Source of the DNA: Ignavibacteriota bacterium
GTDB lineage: Bacteria > Bacteroidota > Ignavibacteria > UBA10030
NCBI GenBank assembly: GCA_003142575.1
Contig: PLMS01000139.1
Coordinates: 1 to 44,078 of the forward strand
Direction of reading: 5' to 3'
Length of the DNA stretch: 44,078 bases
In this document: positions 7,653 to 16,991 of the stretch, in pieces
How the letters are laid out: each line of letters opens with the position of its first letter
How positions within the stretch are numbered: the first letter of the stretch is position 1
Notes under the pieces: model-generated
Told to the model about the DNA's origin: nothing
The model's database searches: none
The model's input: the letters and a program-made list of their open reading frames with translations, nothing else
Translations under genes and position numbers: made by a program

Positions 7653-9596
7653 ATGACTGACGCCCGAAGGTTCAACACATTCTTTTCCTGGATGCAATCG
7701 TTAACGCTTGCAGAGGAATTGATTGTAGTGGTGGGCGTCGTTTCATTTTTAGGGGGACTTGTCCTCTCAGCTACATTCGTGAAGACAGTGCTCTTATTAT
7801 TTTCTGCAGCATTGATCGCTTATGTGATTGTGCGAGTGGGGAAACGCAGAGGATTTTTTATCCAAGCAGCAGATGAGGATAGTCACTCTCTCACATCAGA
7901 GGAGTCTAATATTCGGATGAAGAAACTCGTTTTTGATGATTTTCAAGTTACCGGTAAGCAATACCAAGTTGATTATGTTGACGAGCCGGAACATTCACAA
8001 CCGATGCACCATGAGCGAGACACTATAGCGTTGGAAAAAAAAGATTCAGAAAAAACAACTACAACAGTGTTTGAGTTAAATGAGTTTATCGAGACTCCCG
8101 GCATCGGAGAAAATGCCGAGGAAAGTCCGAGAGCCGAATTCAATGCGCTGATTCAACGGGTGTTGAGTGTCGTGAAGGATGTTCAATTTGCCCATACAGT
8201 TGCTCTTTTTTGGATGAATAAAGAGAAACAACAATTGGTGCTCGAAGGGTATACGACCGACAGCGAAAAATTCATGACAAACAGACGGTTGCCAATCGGT
8301 TCTGATGTCGTCAGTCAAATTGCAGTGAATGGGAAACCACAGATCGTCAATTTTGTGGATGCTCTTGGTCAAGATGATATGGTGCCATATTACGAGACAA
8401 CAGATGTAGTAAAAACATTTGTGGGCGTGCCGATATTTTTTAGCGGAATTCAATCGCAGAATCCAGTGGCAGTTCTTGCCTTGGATTGTTTAGAAGCGGA
8501 TGCCTATGGAAACGAAACGATCACTTCACTGGCACAGGTTGCAAAGCTGATTTCGACGCTCATTCGAAGCTATACATCCAAATATGATCTCCTGTTGGAT
8601 TCTGAAGTACTCCGATCGATTAGTCGGGTGCGCGAACAGTTGAGTATTGACTTTGGCGCTCATTCCATCACGCGATCGCTTGCCGAGGAGACATCGAGAC
8701 TGGTTCCATGGGATTATATTGCAATTGTTTTATTTGACGACAGCAGAAAATCTTGGATTGTGCATAATCTCCTCAACCGGATGAACGATCCGTATGTTCC
8801 ACTCATGAGTGAACTGGATCCTCAACAGAGTTTGGTCATAGGAGTTATACAGACGGGTGTTCCCAAGATCATTGATGATCTGTCCACCACTACAGTGCCG
8901 CGGTTTTATCAAGCCGAACGATGTGAATCGAAGGGCGCGTTGGTTATCATACCGCTGAATTCATTGAATCGGTGCTATGGCGCCTTGGTTATAGAAAGTA
9001 AGGATCTGAAAACATATTCCGATGCTGATGTGAAGCTGGTGCAGAAGCTTGCCGAGACTTCATCGTGGGCGTTGGAAATTCTGAGCCTCACGGAAGTTAT
9101 GAACAATTACGTTTCGCTTGATGAAACAACAGGTGTCTTGACGCGTAAGAGTTTTATGGGCCGTTTGCATGAAGAAGTGCAGCGTGCAAGTGATTTTTCG
9201 AATGATTTGTCCTTAGTAATGATTTCCATCGACCGGATGGATGATCATATCGCACGTTATGGCAGGGAAGCCTTTGATTTCATACTGCAGAATGTCGGCC
9301 GCATGGTGAAGGTTTCCATTCGTCCCTACGATGTCGTCGGTAGGTTTGATTTTAATTGTTTTGTCATCCTTCTTGTGAATACGACGTCCAATGAAGCATC
9401 GTTATGGGCAGAAAAGATCCGTAAGAATGTTGCCAGCAATATCCTTAATATCGACAATAAAAGTTTTTCTGTAACGATCAGCGTGGGTGTCGCCGGTGCA
9501 ATCGATGAAGCATCTGACGTTGATTTGCTGGAGAATACAGACCGTGTTCTTCGGAAGGCGATTGAAGCAGGCGGTAATATCGTACGAGTATATTAG
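7653..9596 (+). CDS. Membrane-anchored two-GAF protein with degenerate GGDEF domain
   Basis: The 647-residue product has two hydrophobic segments (about residues 21-41 and 42-62), a charged linker, two GAF-like sensor domains (about 155-305 and 320-475) and a C-terminal GGDEF domain from about 490. The fold of the last domain is visible (DETTGVLTRKSFMGRLHEE, ISIDRMDDH, and the closing FSVTISVGVA block), but the catalytic GGDEF reads DFNCF at residues 566-570. Diguanylate cyclase activity is therefore unlikely; GTP or c-di-GMP sensing, or a dead-enzyme role, is more plausible. The start is ATG 7653, without a strong ribosome binding site. The small zinc-ribbon gene follows 37 bases later. Confidence 0.88.
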   Translation: MTDARRFNTFFSWMQSLTLAEELIVVVGVVSFLGGLVLSATFVKTVLLLFSAALIAYVIVRVGKRRGFFIQAADEDSHSLTSEESNIRMKKLVFDDFQVTGKQYQVDYVDEPEHSQPMHHERDTIALEKKDSEKTTTTVFELNEFIETPGIGENAEESPRAEFNALIQRVLSVVKDVQFAHTVALFWMNKEKQQLVLEGYTTDSEKFMTNRRLPIGSDVVSQIAVNGKPQIVNFVDALGQDDMVPYYETTDVVKTFVGVPIFFSGIQSQNPVAVLALDCLEADAYGNETITSLAQVAKLISTLIRSYTSKYDLLLDSEVLRSISRVREQLSIDFGAHSITRSLAEETSRLVPWDYIAIVLFDDSRKSWIVHNLLNRMNDPYVPLMSELDPQQSLVIGVIQTGVPKIIDDLSTTTVPRFYQAERCESKGALVIIPLNSLNRCYGALVIESKDLKTYSDADVKLVQKLAETSSWALEILSLTEVMNNYVSLDETTGVLTRKSFMGRLHEEVQRASDFSNDLSLVMISIDRMDDHIARYGREAFDFILQNVGRMVKVSIRPYDVVGRFDFNCFVILLVNTTSNEASLWAEKIRKNVASNILNIDNKSFSVTISVGVAGAIDEASDVDLLENTDRVLRKAIEAGGNIVRVY

Positions 9597-9633
9597 ATAA
9601 CAACACTGTAACTATTTTCTTTTGGAGATCTAA

Positions 9634-9828
9634 ATGGCAAAACAAACTGATTTTGCGGAAAAAGCAAAAAAAGCCGGACAGGAAAAAGGAGTCAAGTGTC
9701 CGAAGTGCGGGACCGTAAGAACCCCGACGCTCTATGTGCAATCGGTACGTTCAGCGCATGGTTCTTACCGGTTTAATCGGCAGCACATCCAATTATGCAA
9801 GTGCAATGAAAAGGAAATTTTGGGATAA
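9634..9828 (+). CDS. Small zinc-ribbon protein
   Basis: The 64-residue protein is basic at the N-terminus and has two metal-binding pairs, C22-P-K-C25 and C55-K-C57, separated by about 30 residues, which fits a one-zinc ribbon. It begins with ATG after a GGAG ribosome binding site (TTTTGGAGATCTAA). The gene sits between the GGDEF-like gene and deoB on the same strand. Such proteins often bind RNA or ribosomes, but nothing here fixes the partner. I do not recognise a named family. Confidence 0.8.
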   Translation: MAKQTDFAEKAKKAGQEKGVKCPKCGTVRTPTLYVQSVRSAHGSYRFNRQHIQLCKCNEKEILG

Positions 9829-9870
9829 TTATCCCATTCGCAGTCCCCACCGTGGGCATCTCGGATTGCA

Positions 9871-11055
9871 TTGAAACAGAAGAAACTGATACTTATTGTT
9901 CTTGACAGCGTTGGTGTCGGTGAATTACCGGATGCAGATAGATATGGAGACCAAGGGACAAATACTATTTCAAACATTGCACGAACCGTTGGCGGTCTGC
10001 GGTTACCCAACCTTGCTTCTCTGGGACTTGGTAATATCACAGACATCAAAGGTGTTGCAAGAGTTGAGAAAGCATCCGGTTGTTTCGGAAAGATGACAGA
10101 AGTATCGGAAGGCAAGGATAGCACCATAGGTCATTGGGAGATTGCAGGTATCATCACACAACAAAAATTTCCATTGTATCCGAAGGGCTTTCCGAAAAGT
10201 GTACTCGAAACATTTCTTCGTGTCACAGGATGCACCGGGTATTTGGGGAACAGGCCTGCGTCTGGAACAGAGATCATCAATGAATTAGGTGATGAGCATC
10301 TGCGCACCGGTTTCCCCATTGTGTATACATCAGGTGATTCGGTGTTCCAGATTGCCGCGCACCAGGACGTGATTTCCCTTGAGCGTCTCTATGAGATATG
10401 CGAAATAACACGAGAACAAGTACTGGTAGATGAGCATCGCGTGGGTCGTGTGATTGCGCGTCCTTTTATCGGCAGGAGCGAAAATTATATACGGACACCG
10501 AATCGACGCGATTATGCAGTTACACCTCCAGCAAAAACGATCTTGGATCTTTTATTCGAGAACAATATCCAAACGGTTGGTATCGGCAAGATTGATGATT
10601 TGTTCTGCGGTCGCGGATTGCAGGAAAAAATTCACACCACATCGAATGCAGAAGGGATAGAAGAAATTATCAGAGCAGGCAGGATGATGCAAACGGGATT
10701 CCTGATGGCGAACCTTGTGGATTTCGATATGCTGTATGGTCATCGACAAGACGCCAAGGGATATGCGAGTGCTCTAGAGGAGTTTGATGTAAAGCTTCCG
10801 GATATCCAGAAGTGCATCAACGATGGTGATTTGCTTGTCCTCACCGCTGATCACGGAAACGATCCAACAGATCAGAGTACAGATCACACGCGTGAATATG
10901 TTCCTCTGCTTTGTGCCAGTACTTCTGGGAAAAAAAATGTGAATCTCGGAGTGCGCTGTTCATTCGCGGATGTCGGTAGAACTGCAGCAGAATTCTTTGG
11001 TGTTAGCGGTGCTCAATCATTGGCGGGTCAAAGCTTCTTCGAGGAAGTTTTCTAA
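9871..11055 (+). CDS. deoB: Phosphopentomutase
   Basis: DeoB interconverts (deoxy)ribose 1-phosphate and 5-phosphate in nucleoside salvage; deoC at 14556 takes the product further. This alkaline-phosphatase superfamily enzyme shows the metal-binding DSVGVGELPDA near the N-terminus, the KDSTIGHWEIAG active-site segment with the phosphorylated threonine, and the C-terminal TADHGNDPT and STDHTREYVP metal motifs. Its 394 residues match the family. The start is TTG 9871, because no ATG precedes the conserved N-terminus; the ribosome binding site is weak. It follows the zinc-ribbon gene by 42 bases. Confidence 0.96.
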   Translation: MKQKKLILIVLDSVGVGELPDADRYGDQGTNTISNIARTVGGLRLPNLASLGLGNITDIKGVARVEKASGCFGKMTEVSEGKDSTIGHWEIAGIITQQKFPLYPKGFPKSVLETFLRVTGCTGYLGNRPASGTEIINELGDEHLRTGFPIVYTSGDSVFQIAAHQDVISLERLYEICEITREQVLVDEHRVGRVIARPFIGRSENYIRTPNRRDYAVTPPAKTILDLLFENNIQTVGIGKIDDLFCGRGLQEKIHTTSNAEGIEEIIRAGRMMQTGFLMANLVDFDMLYGHRQDAKGYASALEEFDVKLPDIQKCINDGDLLVLTADHGNDPTDQSTDHTREYVPLLCASTSGKKNVNLGVRCSFADVGRTAAEFFGVSGAQSLAGQSFFEEVF

Positions 11056-11220
11056 ATACTGCCACGGGAAACAATATACCGTTTGAAGAGTCTAATAAAC
11101 AGGTCAGAAATGAGGCAAATTCGAACAGTATCGGGAATGTGGATCGAATCGGTTTCCAGCGATTGTGAACTTTCCACCCTCCCTATCGTGTTATACATAG
11201 TGGAACATCCTGCTGGAACT

Positions 11221-11239
11221 CCCGTAGCAATCCTACGGG
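11221..11239. other. Short hairpin in the sigma factor leader
   Basis: CCCGTAG and CTACGGG form a 7-bp stem with a five-base loop, 30 bases upstream of the sigma factor ATG. It could be a regulatory RNA structure in the leader or a degraded palindromic repeat. There is no T-run, so it is not a standard terminator. Confidence 0.35.
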
Positions 11240-11269
11240 CAACGAGAGTTGAATTTTGACAAAGAGTCA

Positions 11270-12127
11270 ATGGTGAAAATAAGCAAACAATATACAAATC
11301 GTGAAAGCCAATCGCTCGATAAGTATCTCCAAGAAATTGGCAAAGTCGAATTATTAGTGCCGCAGGAAGAAATTGATCTTGCCCGACGCATTAAAAAAGG
11401 CGATCAAAAGGCGTTGGAGAAATTGACGAAAGCAAATTTACGCTTCGTGGTGAGCGTGGCAAAGCAATATCAGAACCAAGGATTATCGCTCGGTGATTTA
11501 ATCAATGAGGGTAACCTGGGATTGATCAAGGCGGCAAAACGTTTTGACGAGACACGCGGATTCAAATTCATTTCGTATGCGGTGTGGTGGATTCGTCAGT
11601 CGATCTTGCAGGCGCTGGCCGAACAATCCCGTATCGTACGTTTGCCGTTAAACCGTGTCGGCGCACTCAATAAGATCGGCAAGGCATTCAGCACGCTGGA
11701 ACAAGAGTTTGAACGCGAACCGAGCACGAGCGAACTGGCAGAAGAACTGGATATGTCGCTCTTTGAAGTTTCCGATACGCTGAAGATTTCCGGCAGGCAC
11801 TTATCGATGGATGCGCCGTTTGCACAAGGCGAGGATAACCGCTTGCTCGATGTTATTCAAGACAATCGTCAACCGACACCCGACTCCGGTCTTTTGGAAG
11901 AATCATTGAAGAACGAAGTAAAGCGTGCGTTGGCAACACTGAGCGAACGCGAAGCGCAAGTCATCAAGTTATACTTTGGTCTCGATTCGGAACATTCGTT
12001 GACGTTGGAAGAGATCGGCGAGAAATTTAACTTAACGCGTGAACGCGTTCGGCAGATCAAAGAGAAGGCAATTCGCCGTCTGCGCCATGCATCGCGAAGC
12101 AAAGCGCTGCGTGCATATCTTGGATAA
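11270..12127 (+). CDS. rpoD: Primary-type sigma factor (sigma-70 family, Bacteroidota type)
   Basis: The 285-residue protein carries region 1.2 ([15 protein letters not shown]), region 2 ([50 protein letters not shown]), region 3 ([13 protein letters not shown]) and region 4 ([29 protein letters not shown]). It lacks the long region 1.1 of proteobacterial RpoD, as is usual in Bacteroidota and Chlorobi, and [17 protein letters not shown] is the beginning typical of that group. ATG 11270 gives that N-terminus; a TTG 21 bases upstream is less likely. It probably directs the TTGACA/TAnnTTTG-type promoters noted elsewhere in this window. Confidence 0.95.
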   Translation: MVKISKQYTNRESQSLDKYLQEIGKVELLVPQEEIDLARRIKKGDQKALEKLTKANLRFVVSVAKQYQNQGLSLGDLINEGNLGLIKAAKRFDETRGFKFISYAVWWIRQSILQALAEQSRIVRLPLNRVGALNKIGKAFSTLEQEFEREPSTSELAEELDMSLFEVSDTLKISGRHLSMDAPFAQGEDNRLLDVIQDNRQPTPDSGLLEESLKNEVKRALATLSEREAQVIKLYFGLDSEHSLTLEEIGEKFNLTRERVRQIKEKAIRRLRHASRSKALRAYLG

Positions 12128-12223
12128 ACGAAACGTGCCGGGAGAACCGGAAAATCGTGGTTGTTGTCGAAGCAAGCCCTGCGGCGTGCGGGGCCTTGTC
12201 ATAACGAAAGCACTTTCTTCAAC

Positions 12224-12862
12224 GTGGGCAGACAACGCATTCTATTGGTGATCAGCATCGTTCTCGCAGTCTTCGTGCTCGAAGGCTGCGGCGGATCATC
12301 ACCGCGATTCAGAAGCCAGGAGAAAAAATCTTCTTCTGCCACACCACCGCACCATGGACCGCGTTTTTCATCGAAAGAAGCGGAAGAAGAAGTAAAAGAG
12401 ACCGACAAAAAACCTGAGAAGAAAGAAATAGAACACATCGCCAAGGGCGGCCGAGATTTTCGAAAAGAAAAAAACGCCGCTATAAAACCACTTGATCAAA
12501 GTAAAATGATGCGGGAAATTTCTAAGTATATGGGTGTATCGTATGTGCATGGTGGATCGAGCGTAGATGGAATGGATTGTTCGGGATATACTATGACGGT
12601 GTATAAGAATTCCATGGATATTTTGCTTCCGCGCTCAAGTTATGAGCAATCAAAAAAAGGTACGGCGGTAGAGTTGAGTGAATTGAAATTCGGAGATTTG
12701 ATTTTTTTTAATACAACAGGCGAGAGTGCTTCTCACGTCGGACTCTATTTGGGCGATGATCTGTTCGCACACGCGAGCGTTTCACTCGGTGTGACGATCT
12801 CTTCGCTCCAGAGTACCTATTATGTCAAGCGATATGAATGTGCCCGGCGGATTGTGGAATGA
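12224..12862 (+). CDS. NlpC/P60-family lipoprotein, probable peptidoglycan endopeptidase
   Basis: With a GTG start at 12224 the product has 212 residues and begins with a short basic stretch, a hydrophobic segment and the lipobox LEGC (C22). A lysine- and glutamate-rich linker follows, then the NlpC/P60 domain with catalytic cysteine C119 (MDCSGYT), the histidine of ASHVGLYLG and a third polar residue in DLFAHAS. Members cleave peptide stems of peptidoglycan in the envelope. An earlier TTG at 12161 would place an arginine-rich stretch before the signal, so GTG is preferred, though its ribosome binding site is weak. The position after the sigma factor and before def suggests a housekeeping locus. 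Confidence 0.88.
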   Translation: MGRQRILLVISIVLAVFVLEGCGGSSPRFRSQEKKSSSATPPHHGPRFSSKEAEEEVKETDKKPEKKEIEHIAKGGRDFRKEKNAAIKPLDQSKMMREISKYMGVSYVHGGSSVDGMDCSGYTMTVYKNSMDILLPRSSYEQSKKGTAVELSELKFGDLIFFNTTGESASHVGLYLGDDLFAHASVSLGVTISSLQSTYYVKRYECARRIVE

Positions 12863-12904
12863 TATCCTGAGAATAAGAGAATACACAATAGAACGCAAAA
12901 CCCT

Positions 12905-13501
12905 ATGTCCATTCTTCCCATTTATCTTTTCGGAACCGAAGTTCTCAAGAAAAAAGCCAAACCGGTTGAGACGCTAGATGATTCAACCGTCAAGCTTATC
13001 TTTGATATGTTCGAGACGATGCATAAAGCCAATGGGATAGGTCTTGCAGCGAATCAGGTTGGCGATCTTCGGCGCGTGATTACGATAGATATTTCGGATG
13101 TCACCGAACCAAATGCAGAAGGCGAGATGGAAGATTCTGCACATCCGACTTCGCCCGATCTTCCACGCACACTTGCGCTTATCAACCCTGAGATAGTGAA
13201 TGAAGAAGGTGCCTGGTCGATGGAAGAAGGATGTTTGAGCCTTCCGGGAGTGCGTGGTGCAGTGGAACGGGCAGAAAAAGTACGTATCCGCTTTCGTGAC
13301 AGTGAATTCAAGAAACAAGAACTCTTCATGGATGGATTTCTTGCCCGCGTTGTGCTTCATGAATTTGACCATCTCAACGGTGTTCTCTTTGTGGATCGTG
13401 TCAACAAGGCAAAACGAAGTATGCTGCTGCCCAAGTTGAGAAAGATTCGAAAGGGAGAACTTGATCCCGACTATCCAGTGGTTACTGCCGCAAAGGTGTA
13501 A
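12905..13501 (+). CDS. def: Peptide deformylase
   Basis: Def removes the formyl group from the N-terminal methionine of new proteins. All three motifs are present: GIGLAANQVG around residues 44-53, EEGCLSLPG with metal ligand C110, and HEFDH with H152, E153 and H156. Its 198 residues include an insertion of about 15 acidic residues after IDIS (residues 62-86), longer than in E. coli Def. fmt starts three bases after its stop codon, the usual def-fmt pair that adds and removes the formyl group. Confidence 0.97.
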   Translation: MSILPIYLFGTEVLKKKAKPVETLDDSTVKLIFDMFETMHKANGIGLAANQVGDLRRVITIDISDVTEPNAEGEMEDSAHPTSPDLPRTLALINPEIVNEEGAWSMEEGCLSLPGVRGAVERAEKVRIRFRDSEFKKQELFMDGFLARVVLHEFDHLNGVLFVDRVNKAKRSMLLPKLRKIRKGELDPDYPVVTAAKV

Positions 13502-13504
13502 AGC

Positions 13505-14428
13505 ATGCGAATCCTTTTCATGGGCACACCGGAATTTGCCGTTCCAAGTCTTCGTATCCTTCTCGATCATTCCTATGAAATTCCAGCTGCCGTGACAGCA
13601 CCAGACAAACCAAGAGGGCGCGGACAACAAGTTTCCTTCACCTCTATAAAAGAGTTTGCTCTTCACCATCAGATTCCGGTTCTTCAACCGGAGAGACTTA
13701 ACGACGTAGCGTTCACTGCCGAAATTCAACAGCTTCATCCCGATCTCATTGTTGTAGTAGCATTCCGGATTTTGCCGCGAGAAGTGTACACGATTCCGAA
13801 ACTTGGTTCTTTTAATCTTCATGCATCGCTCCTGCCGAAATATCGCGGTGCCGCGCCGATCAATTGGACTATTATTCATGGAGAAAAAGAATCTGGCGTT
13901 ACGACATTCTTTTTAAAGGACGAGGTGGATACCGGCTCTATTCTTCTTCAGACACGAGTGCCAATTGGTTTGAATGACACTGCAGGTGATTTGCATGATA
14001 CACTCTCTGTGGTAGGTGCAGAGATTGTTCTTCAGACTGTTCGTCTCATTGAACTTGGCAATGTGCAGCCGCATCGGCAAGACGATTCACTTGCCTGTCC
14101 CGCACCGAAAATTTTCAAAGAAGACTGCCGTATCGATTGGACGAAACCGTCGCAACAGGTCCACAATTTTATTCGAGGACTTTCGCCGCACCCTTCCGCG
14201 TGGACGACACATATGGGCAAGCTGATTAAAGTGTTCCGCACCAGAATGGTTGAGAGACAATCGATACAAGCGGGAATTGTCTTGAATCGAACACAGAACA
14301 TACTGGAGGTCGGAACCGGAAGCGGTGTCGTTTCTCTTCTTGAAATTCAGCAAGAAGGAAAACGCCGGCTCGGCATCGAAGAATTTCTCAGGGGCTATCC
14401 GATTGAGTCAGGTGAAATGTTTATGTAA
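13505..14428 (+). CDS. fmt: Methionyl-tRNA formyltransferase
   Basis: Fmt formylates the initiator Met-tRNA using 10-formyltetrahydrofolate. The 307-residue protein begins MRILFMGTPEFAVPSL and carries the catalytic and folate-site signature NLHASLLPKYRGAAPINW, followed by GVTTFFLKDEVDTGSIL. The C-terminal domain that contacts tRNA follows (FIRGLSPHPSAWT). The length is normal. It follows def by three bases and is separated from deoC by 127 bases that contain a promoter candidate. Confidence 0.97.
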   Translation: MRILFMGTPEFAVPSLRILLDHSYEIPAAVTAPDKPRGRGQQVSFTSIKEFALHHQIPVLQPERLNDVAFTAEIQQLHPDLIVVVAFRILPREVYTIPKLGSFNLHASLLPKYRGAAPINWTIIHGEKESGVTTFFLKDEVDTGSILLQTRVPIGLNDTAGDLHDTLSVVGAEIVLQTVRLIELGNVQPHRQDDSLACPAPKIFKEDCRIDWTKPSQQVHNFIRGLSPHPSAWTTHMGKLIKVFRTRMVERQSIQAGIVLNRTQNILEVGTGSGVVSLLEIQQEGKRRLGIEEFLRGYPIESGEMFM

Positions 14429-14467
14429 GAGTTTCTTGTCGCCGACGATGTTCTTACATTGTCGTGC

Positions 14468-14495
14468 TTGTAACTCAAAATAATTCTCGTATATT
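14468..14495 (+). promoter_or_regulatory. Candidate promoter of deoC
   Basis: TTGTAA and TATATT are spaced by 16 bases; the -10 runs on as TATATTTAC, exactly as in the nrdJ promoter at 16986. It lies 60 bases upstream of the deoC ATG, within the fmt-deoC gap. Confidence 0.45.
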
Positions 14496-14555
14496 TACAC
14501 AAGCAGATGCAAAGAATATCTGCACAGACCAAGAGTTTGGCAAGCAATTCTCGAT

Positions 14556-15314
14556 ATGAAAGATACTGTGAACAAGAGAATGCAAAACGGAGAACATCAG
14601 ATTCCAGCTGATGTCGGAATAGAACGAAGCGTTTTCGATGCCAAGCTTGCTCGGATGATCGACCATACGCTTCTGAAACCGGAAGCAACTATGCAGGAAA
14701 TTGAGAATCTCTGTGCTGAAGCAAAACACTATGGTTTCGCAAGCGTGTGTATCAATCCGGCGTATGTGAAATTGTGTGCGGACGTGCTGCGCAATTCGAG
14801 TGTAAAAGTTTGTACCGTCATCGGTTTCCCGTTGGGCGCGACATCGAGTGCAGCGAAAGCATTTGAGACGGAACAGGCAATCAAACATGGTGCAAGTGAA
14901 GTTGATATGGTTATCAATATTGGAATGTTGAAGTCCCGCGAGTATGATTATGTCGAACACGACATCCTTGCAGTTGTCGATGTAGCGCATCGCTTGAAAG
15001 TGCTGGTAAAAGTAATCATCGAAACCGGATTGCTGAACGACGATGAAAAGATAAAAGCATGTGCGCTCGCGAAGCACGCAGGGGCAGACTTCGTGAAGAC
15101 GTCGACAGGATTTGTGAATGGCGGGGCGACCGTCGAGGACATTGCACTCATGCGGAAAGTTGTTGGTCCGGAGGTGGGAGTGAAAGCTTCCGGTGGTGTG
15201 CGTTCAAAGAAACAAGCGCTTGCTCTTCTTGCAAGCGGTGCGACGCGAATCGGTGCAAGCGCGAGTGTCAAGATCGTTACAGGGGATGAAATAGTATCAC
15301 CATCCATTTCATAA
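14556..15314 (+). CDS. deoC: Deoxyribose-phosphate aldolase
   Basis: DeoC splits 2-deoxyribose 5-phosphate into acetaldehyde and glyceraldehyde 3-phosphate. Catalytic residues are visible: D117 (SEVDMVIN), the Schiff-base lysine K181 (DFVKTSTGF) and K210 ([10 protein letters not shown]). The protein has 252 residues with an N-terminal extension of about 30 residues before [12 protein letters not shown]. Together with deoB at 9871 it links nucleoside breakdown to central carbon metabolism, although the two genes are separated by five others. The SPOR lipoprotein gene begins 12 bases after its stop codon. Confidence 0.96.
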   Translation: MKDTVNKRMQNGEHQIPADVGIERSVFDAKLARMIDHTLLKPEATMQEIENLCAEAKHYGFASVCINPAYVKLCADVLRNSSVKVCTVIGFPLGATSSAAKAFETEQAIKHGASEVDMVINIGMLKSREYDYVEHDILAVVDVAHRLKVLVKVIIETGLLNDDEKIKACALAKHAGADFVKTSTGFVNGGATVEDIALMRKVVGPEVGVKASGGVRSKKQALALLASGATRIGASASVKIVTGDEIVSPSIS

Positions 15315-15325
15315 AGAGGTCCTCG

Positions 15326-15901
15326 GTGAGTCGACATTTTTTTATAGTCAGCGTGTTGTTCCTCGGTACGGTTCTCTCATTCATGGGCTGTGTTTCCTCG
15401 GAAGAAACGGGCGCAGGGAATAGAGCAAAATCTCCGGTACAGATCTTTGGTTCGATTGATACGACACACCACGTGGGTGGTCAGGACATGAAGCAAGATT
15501 CCATACTGAATTCAAAAAATAACTCAAAACTTTTTTCAGAAAAATCGTCGCGTGTTGCACCAAAATTCAAATCAAAGCAGGATACGGTGCGAGCATCTAT
15601 GATAAAAAAAATGAAATTTTCTGCACATCCGCACATCATGATCGAGCGCCCGGAACATCCGATTTATACCGTGCAGATAGGCGCGTTCGCTCAAGCATCC
15701 AATGCATTGAGAACACAAAAGAAAGCAAAAGGACGATTTACCCATCAACCCATCTTTAATAAATATGTCAAGAGTGCCAAATTGTACCGCGTGAGTGTCG
15801 GGAGGTATGAAGACCGCAAGAATGCGTTCGCACTTGCTGATACTATGAAAGAACAATATTCCGAAGAGTACAACCAATGCTGGATCAACTTTATACCATG
15901 A
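15326..15901 (+). CDS. SPOR-domain lipoprotein
   Basis: The 191-residue product starts with GTG 15326, preceded by AAGAGG at good spacing. It has a lipoprotein signal ending in LSFMGC, a polar linker, and a C-terminal SPOR-like domain (YTVQIGAFAQASNALRTQKKA, then LYRVSVGRYEDRKNAFALAD) at about residues 112-190. SPOR domains bind denuded glycan strands, often at the division septum. It overlaps the next SPOR lipoprotein gene by four bases (ATGA), so the two are probably co-translated. The specific role is unknown. Confidence 0.85.
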   Translation: MSRHFFIVSVLFLGTVLSFMGCVSSEETGAGNRAKSPVQIFGSIDTTHHVGGQDMKQDSILNSKNNSKLFSEKSSRVAPKFKSKQDTVRASMIKKMKFSAHPHIMIERPEHPIYTVQIGAFAQASNALRTQKKAKGRFTHQPIFNKYVKSAKLYRVSVGRYEDRKNAFALADTMKEQYSEEYNQCWINFIP

Positions 15902-16440
15902 TAAAAACACAAATTCTTTTTTCCGCACTGTGTGTGCTGGTGCTAGTAACGGCAGGCTGTACATCATCGCCGCCATTTATTCGGGATGAAGAACCGAAGC
16001 AGGAAACATCGAAAGAAAATAAGCGCTCGTTGGCGGAATACGAAGCAACGCTCAACCCGGCAGATTATGATCAGGAAGTTGAGGTCGTTGAGAAGGCACA
16101 CGTTGAGGAAAAGAAACAGCAGGCACCTTTAGAAATTCCGAAAGACAGTTTTGTCGTTGAGGAAGAGGTAGTGCAGGGATTTCGCATTCAAGTTTTTTCT
16201 TCCTCCGGTGTTGATGAAGCAACACGGATGAAGGAAGTCGTGACGGAGAAATTTATCGGTGATTCAGTGTATGTGGTGTATGATGCGCCGGTGTATAAAA
16301 TACGGGTGGGAGATTTTGTGAACCGCTACGAAGCAAACCAGCGACTACCGGAGTTCACGGAAAAAGGATACCGCGATGCATGGATTGTCCCTGATAGAAT
16401 TGTTCAGCGGAAATTTGTACGCGTTCCTCTTCCAAAGTGA
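15898..16440 (+). CDS. Second SPOR-domain lipoprotein
   Basis: The start is ATG 15898, within an ATGA overlap with the previous gene. The 180-residue product has a lipoprotein signal ending in LVTAGC, an acidic linker rich in E and K, and a C-terminal SPOR-like domain (FRIQVFSSSGVDEATRMKEVV, then YKIRVGDFVNRYEANQRL). An earlier in-frame start seven codons upstream would lie inside the previous gene. Like its neighbour it probably binds peptidoglycan at the cell surface or septum. It ends the cluster; a weak terminator follows at 16457. Confidence 0.85.
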   Translation: MIKTQILFSALCVLVLVTAGCTSSPPFIRDEEPKQETSKENKRSLAEYEATLNPADYDQEVEVVEKAHVEEKKQQAPLEIPKDSFVVEEEVVQGFRIQVFSSSGVDEATRMKEVVTEKFIGDSVYVVYDAPVYKIRVGDFVNRYEANQRLPEFTEKGYRDAWIVPDRIVQRKFVRVPLPK

Positions 16441-16456
16441 CTTTTCACTGGACTTC

Positions 16457-16492
16457 GTCTGTCTTTACAGTAACAGACAATCGGATTTTTTT
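16457..16492 (+). terminator. Candidate rho-independent terminator after the SPOR genes
   Basis: GTCTGT and ACAGAC form a 6-bp stem with a ten-base loop, followed after seven bases by a run of seven T. The stem is weak, so this is a moderate call. Confidence 0.4.
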
Positions 16493-16962
16493 ATCTTCCT
16501 TCGAGTTTCATCGCAAAGGATATAATTTCCCGAAGTATTCGTGGGGAGACCATCATTTTCTCCTAAAGAATTTTTAGCGGGACATATGCATCTCGATGAG
16601 AGGGAGAACTTTTTCGAGATCGGAAGTGTTCACTACTCAGGTCGTGAGAAGTTATTTATTCTTTCATTTTTAAAATTCATTATTATGAATCCAGAGAGAC
16701 TGTCGCCACCCTTTTCCCCTCCTCAACGAAGAGGGAAGATGGGGGGAGTGCCTTGTTCTTTTCTGTTTTTGTAAAATAAAGGAACAGAGAAATCTGATTT
16801 GTTTATTTTACGTGATAGATTCTTACAGTCGGACGTACTGAAGAGGTATGAGAGATGTCAAAAATAGAATGAGTTCAAGTTTGGCTCCTCAGGAATAAAT
16901 GTTTTTTGTGTCAAGTGATTTTTTTATGTGTTCAGCCCCTCAAAAAACACTTAATTATTAAC
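16493..16962. other. Non-coding gap upstream of the nrdJ promoter
   Basis: I see no convincing gene here. One 77-codon open frame (16541-16774) lacks a ribosome binding site and a recognisable product. The stretch around 16705-16745 has a pyrimidine-rich segment followed by a purine-rich partial complement (CCCCTCCTC then GAAGAGGG), resembling an eroded palindromic repeat. I looked for a cobalamin riboswitch because the next gene uses B12, but found no convincing conserved core. Confidence 0.4.
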
Positions 16963-16991
16963 TTGACAAAGGGACTGTAACAGAATATATT
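16963..16991 (+). promoter_or_regulatory. Candidate strong promoter of nrdJ
   Basis: TTGACA and TATATT are spaced by exactly 17 bases, and the -10 runs on as TATATTTAC. It is 229 bases upstream of the nrdJ start, which implies a long 5' leader that could hold regulation. Confidence 0.6.

Noticed and set aside
12983-13879. Long open frame on the minus strand opposite def and fmt
   Set aside because: It lies antisense to two genes with complete family motifs, has no ribosome binding site and no recognisable product.
14475-15077. 200-codon minus-strand frame opposite deoC
   Set aside because: deoC has all catalytic residues; the opposite frame is cysteine- and histidine-rich without pattern.
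16541-16774. 77-codon plus-strand frame
   Set aside because: No ribosome binding site, no motif, and part overlaps a low-complexity repeat.
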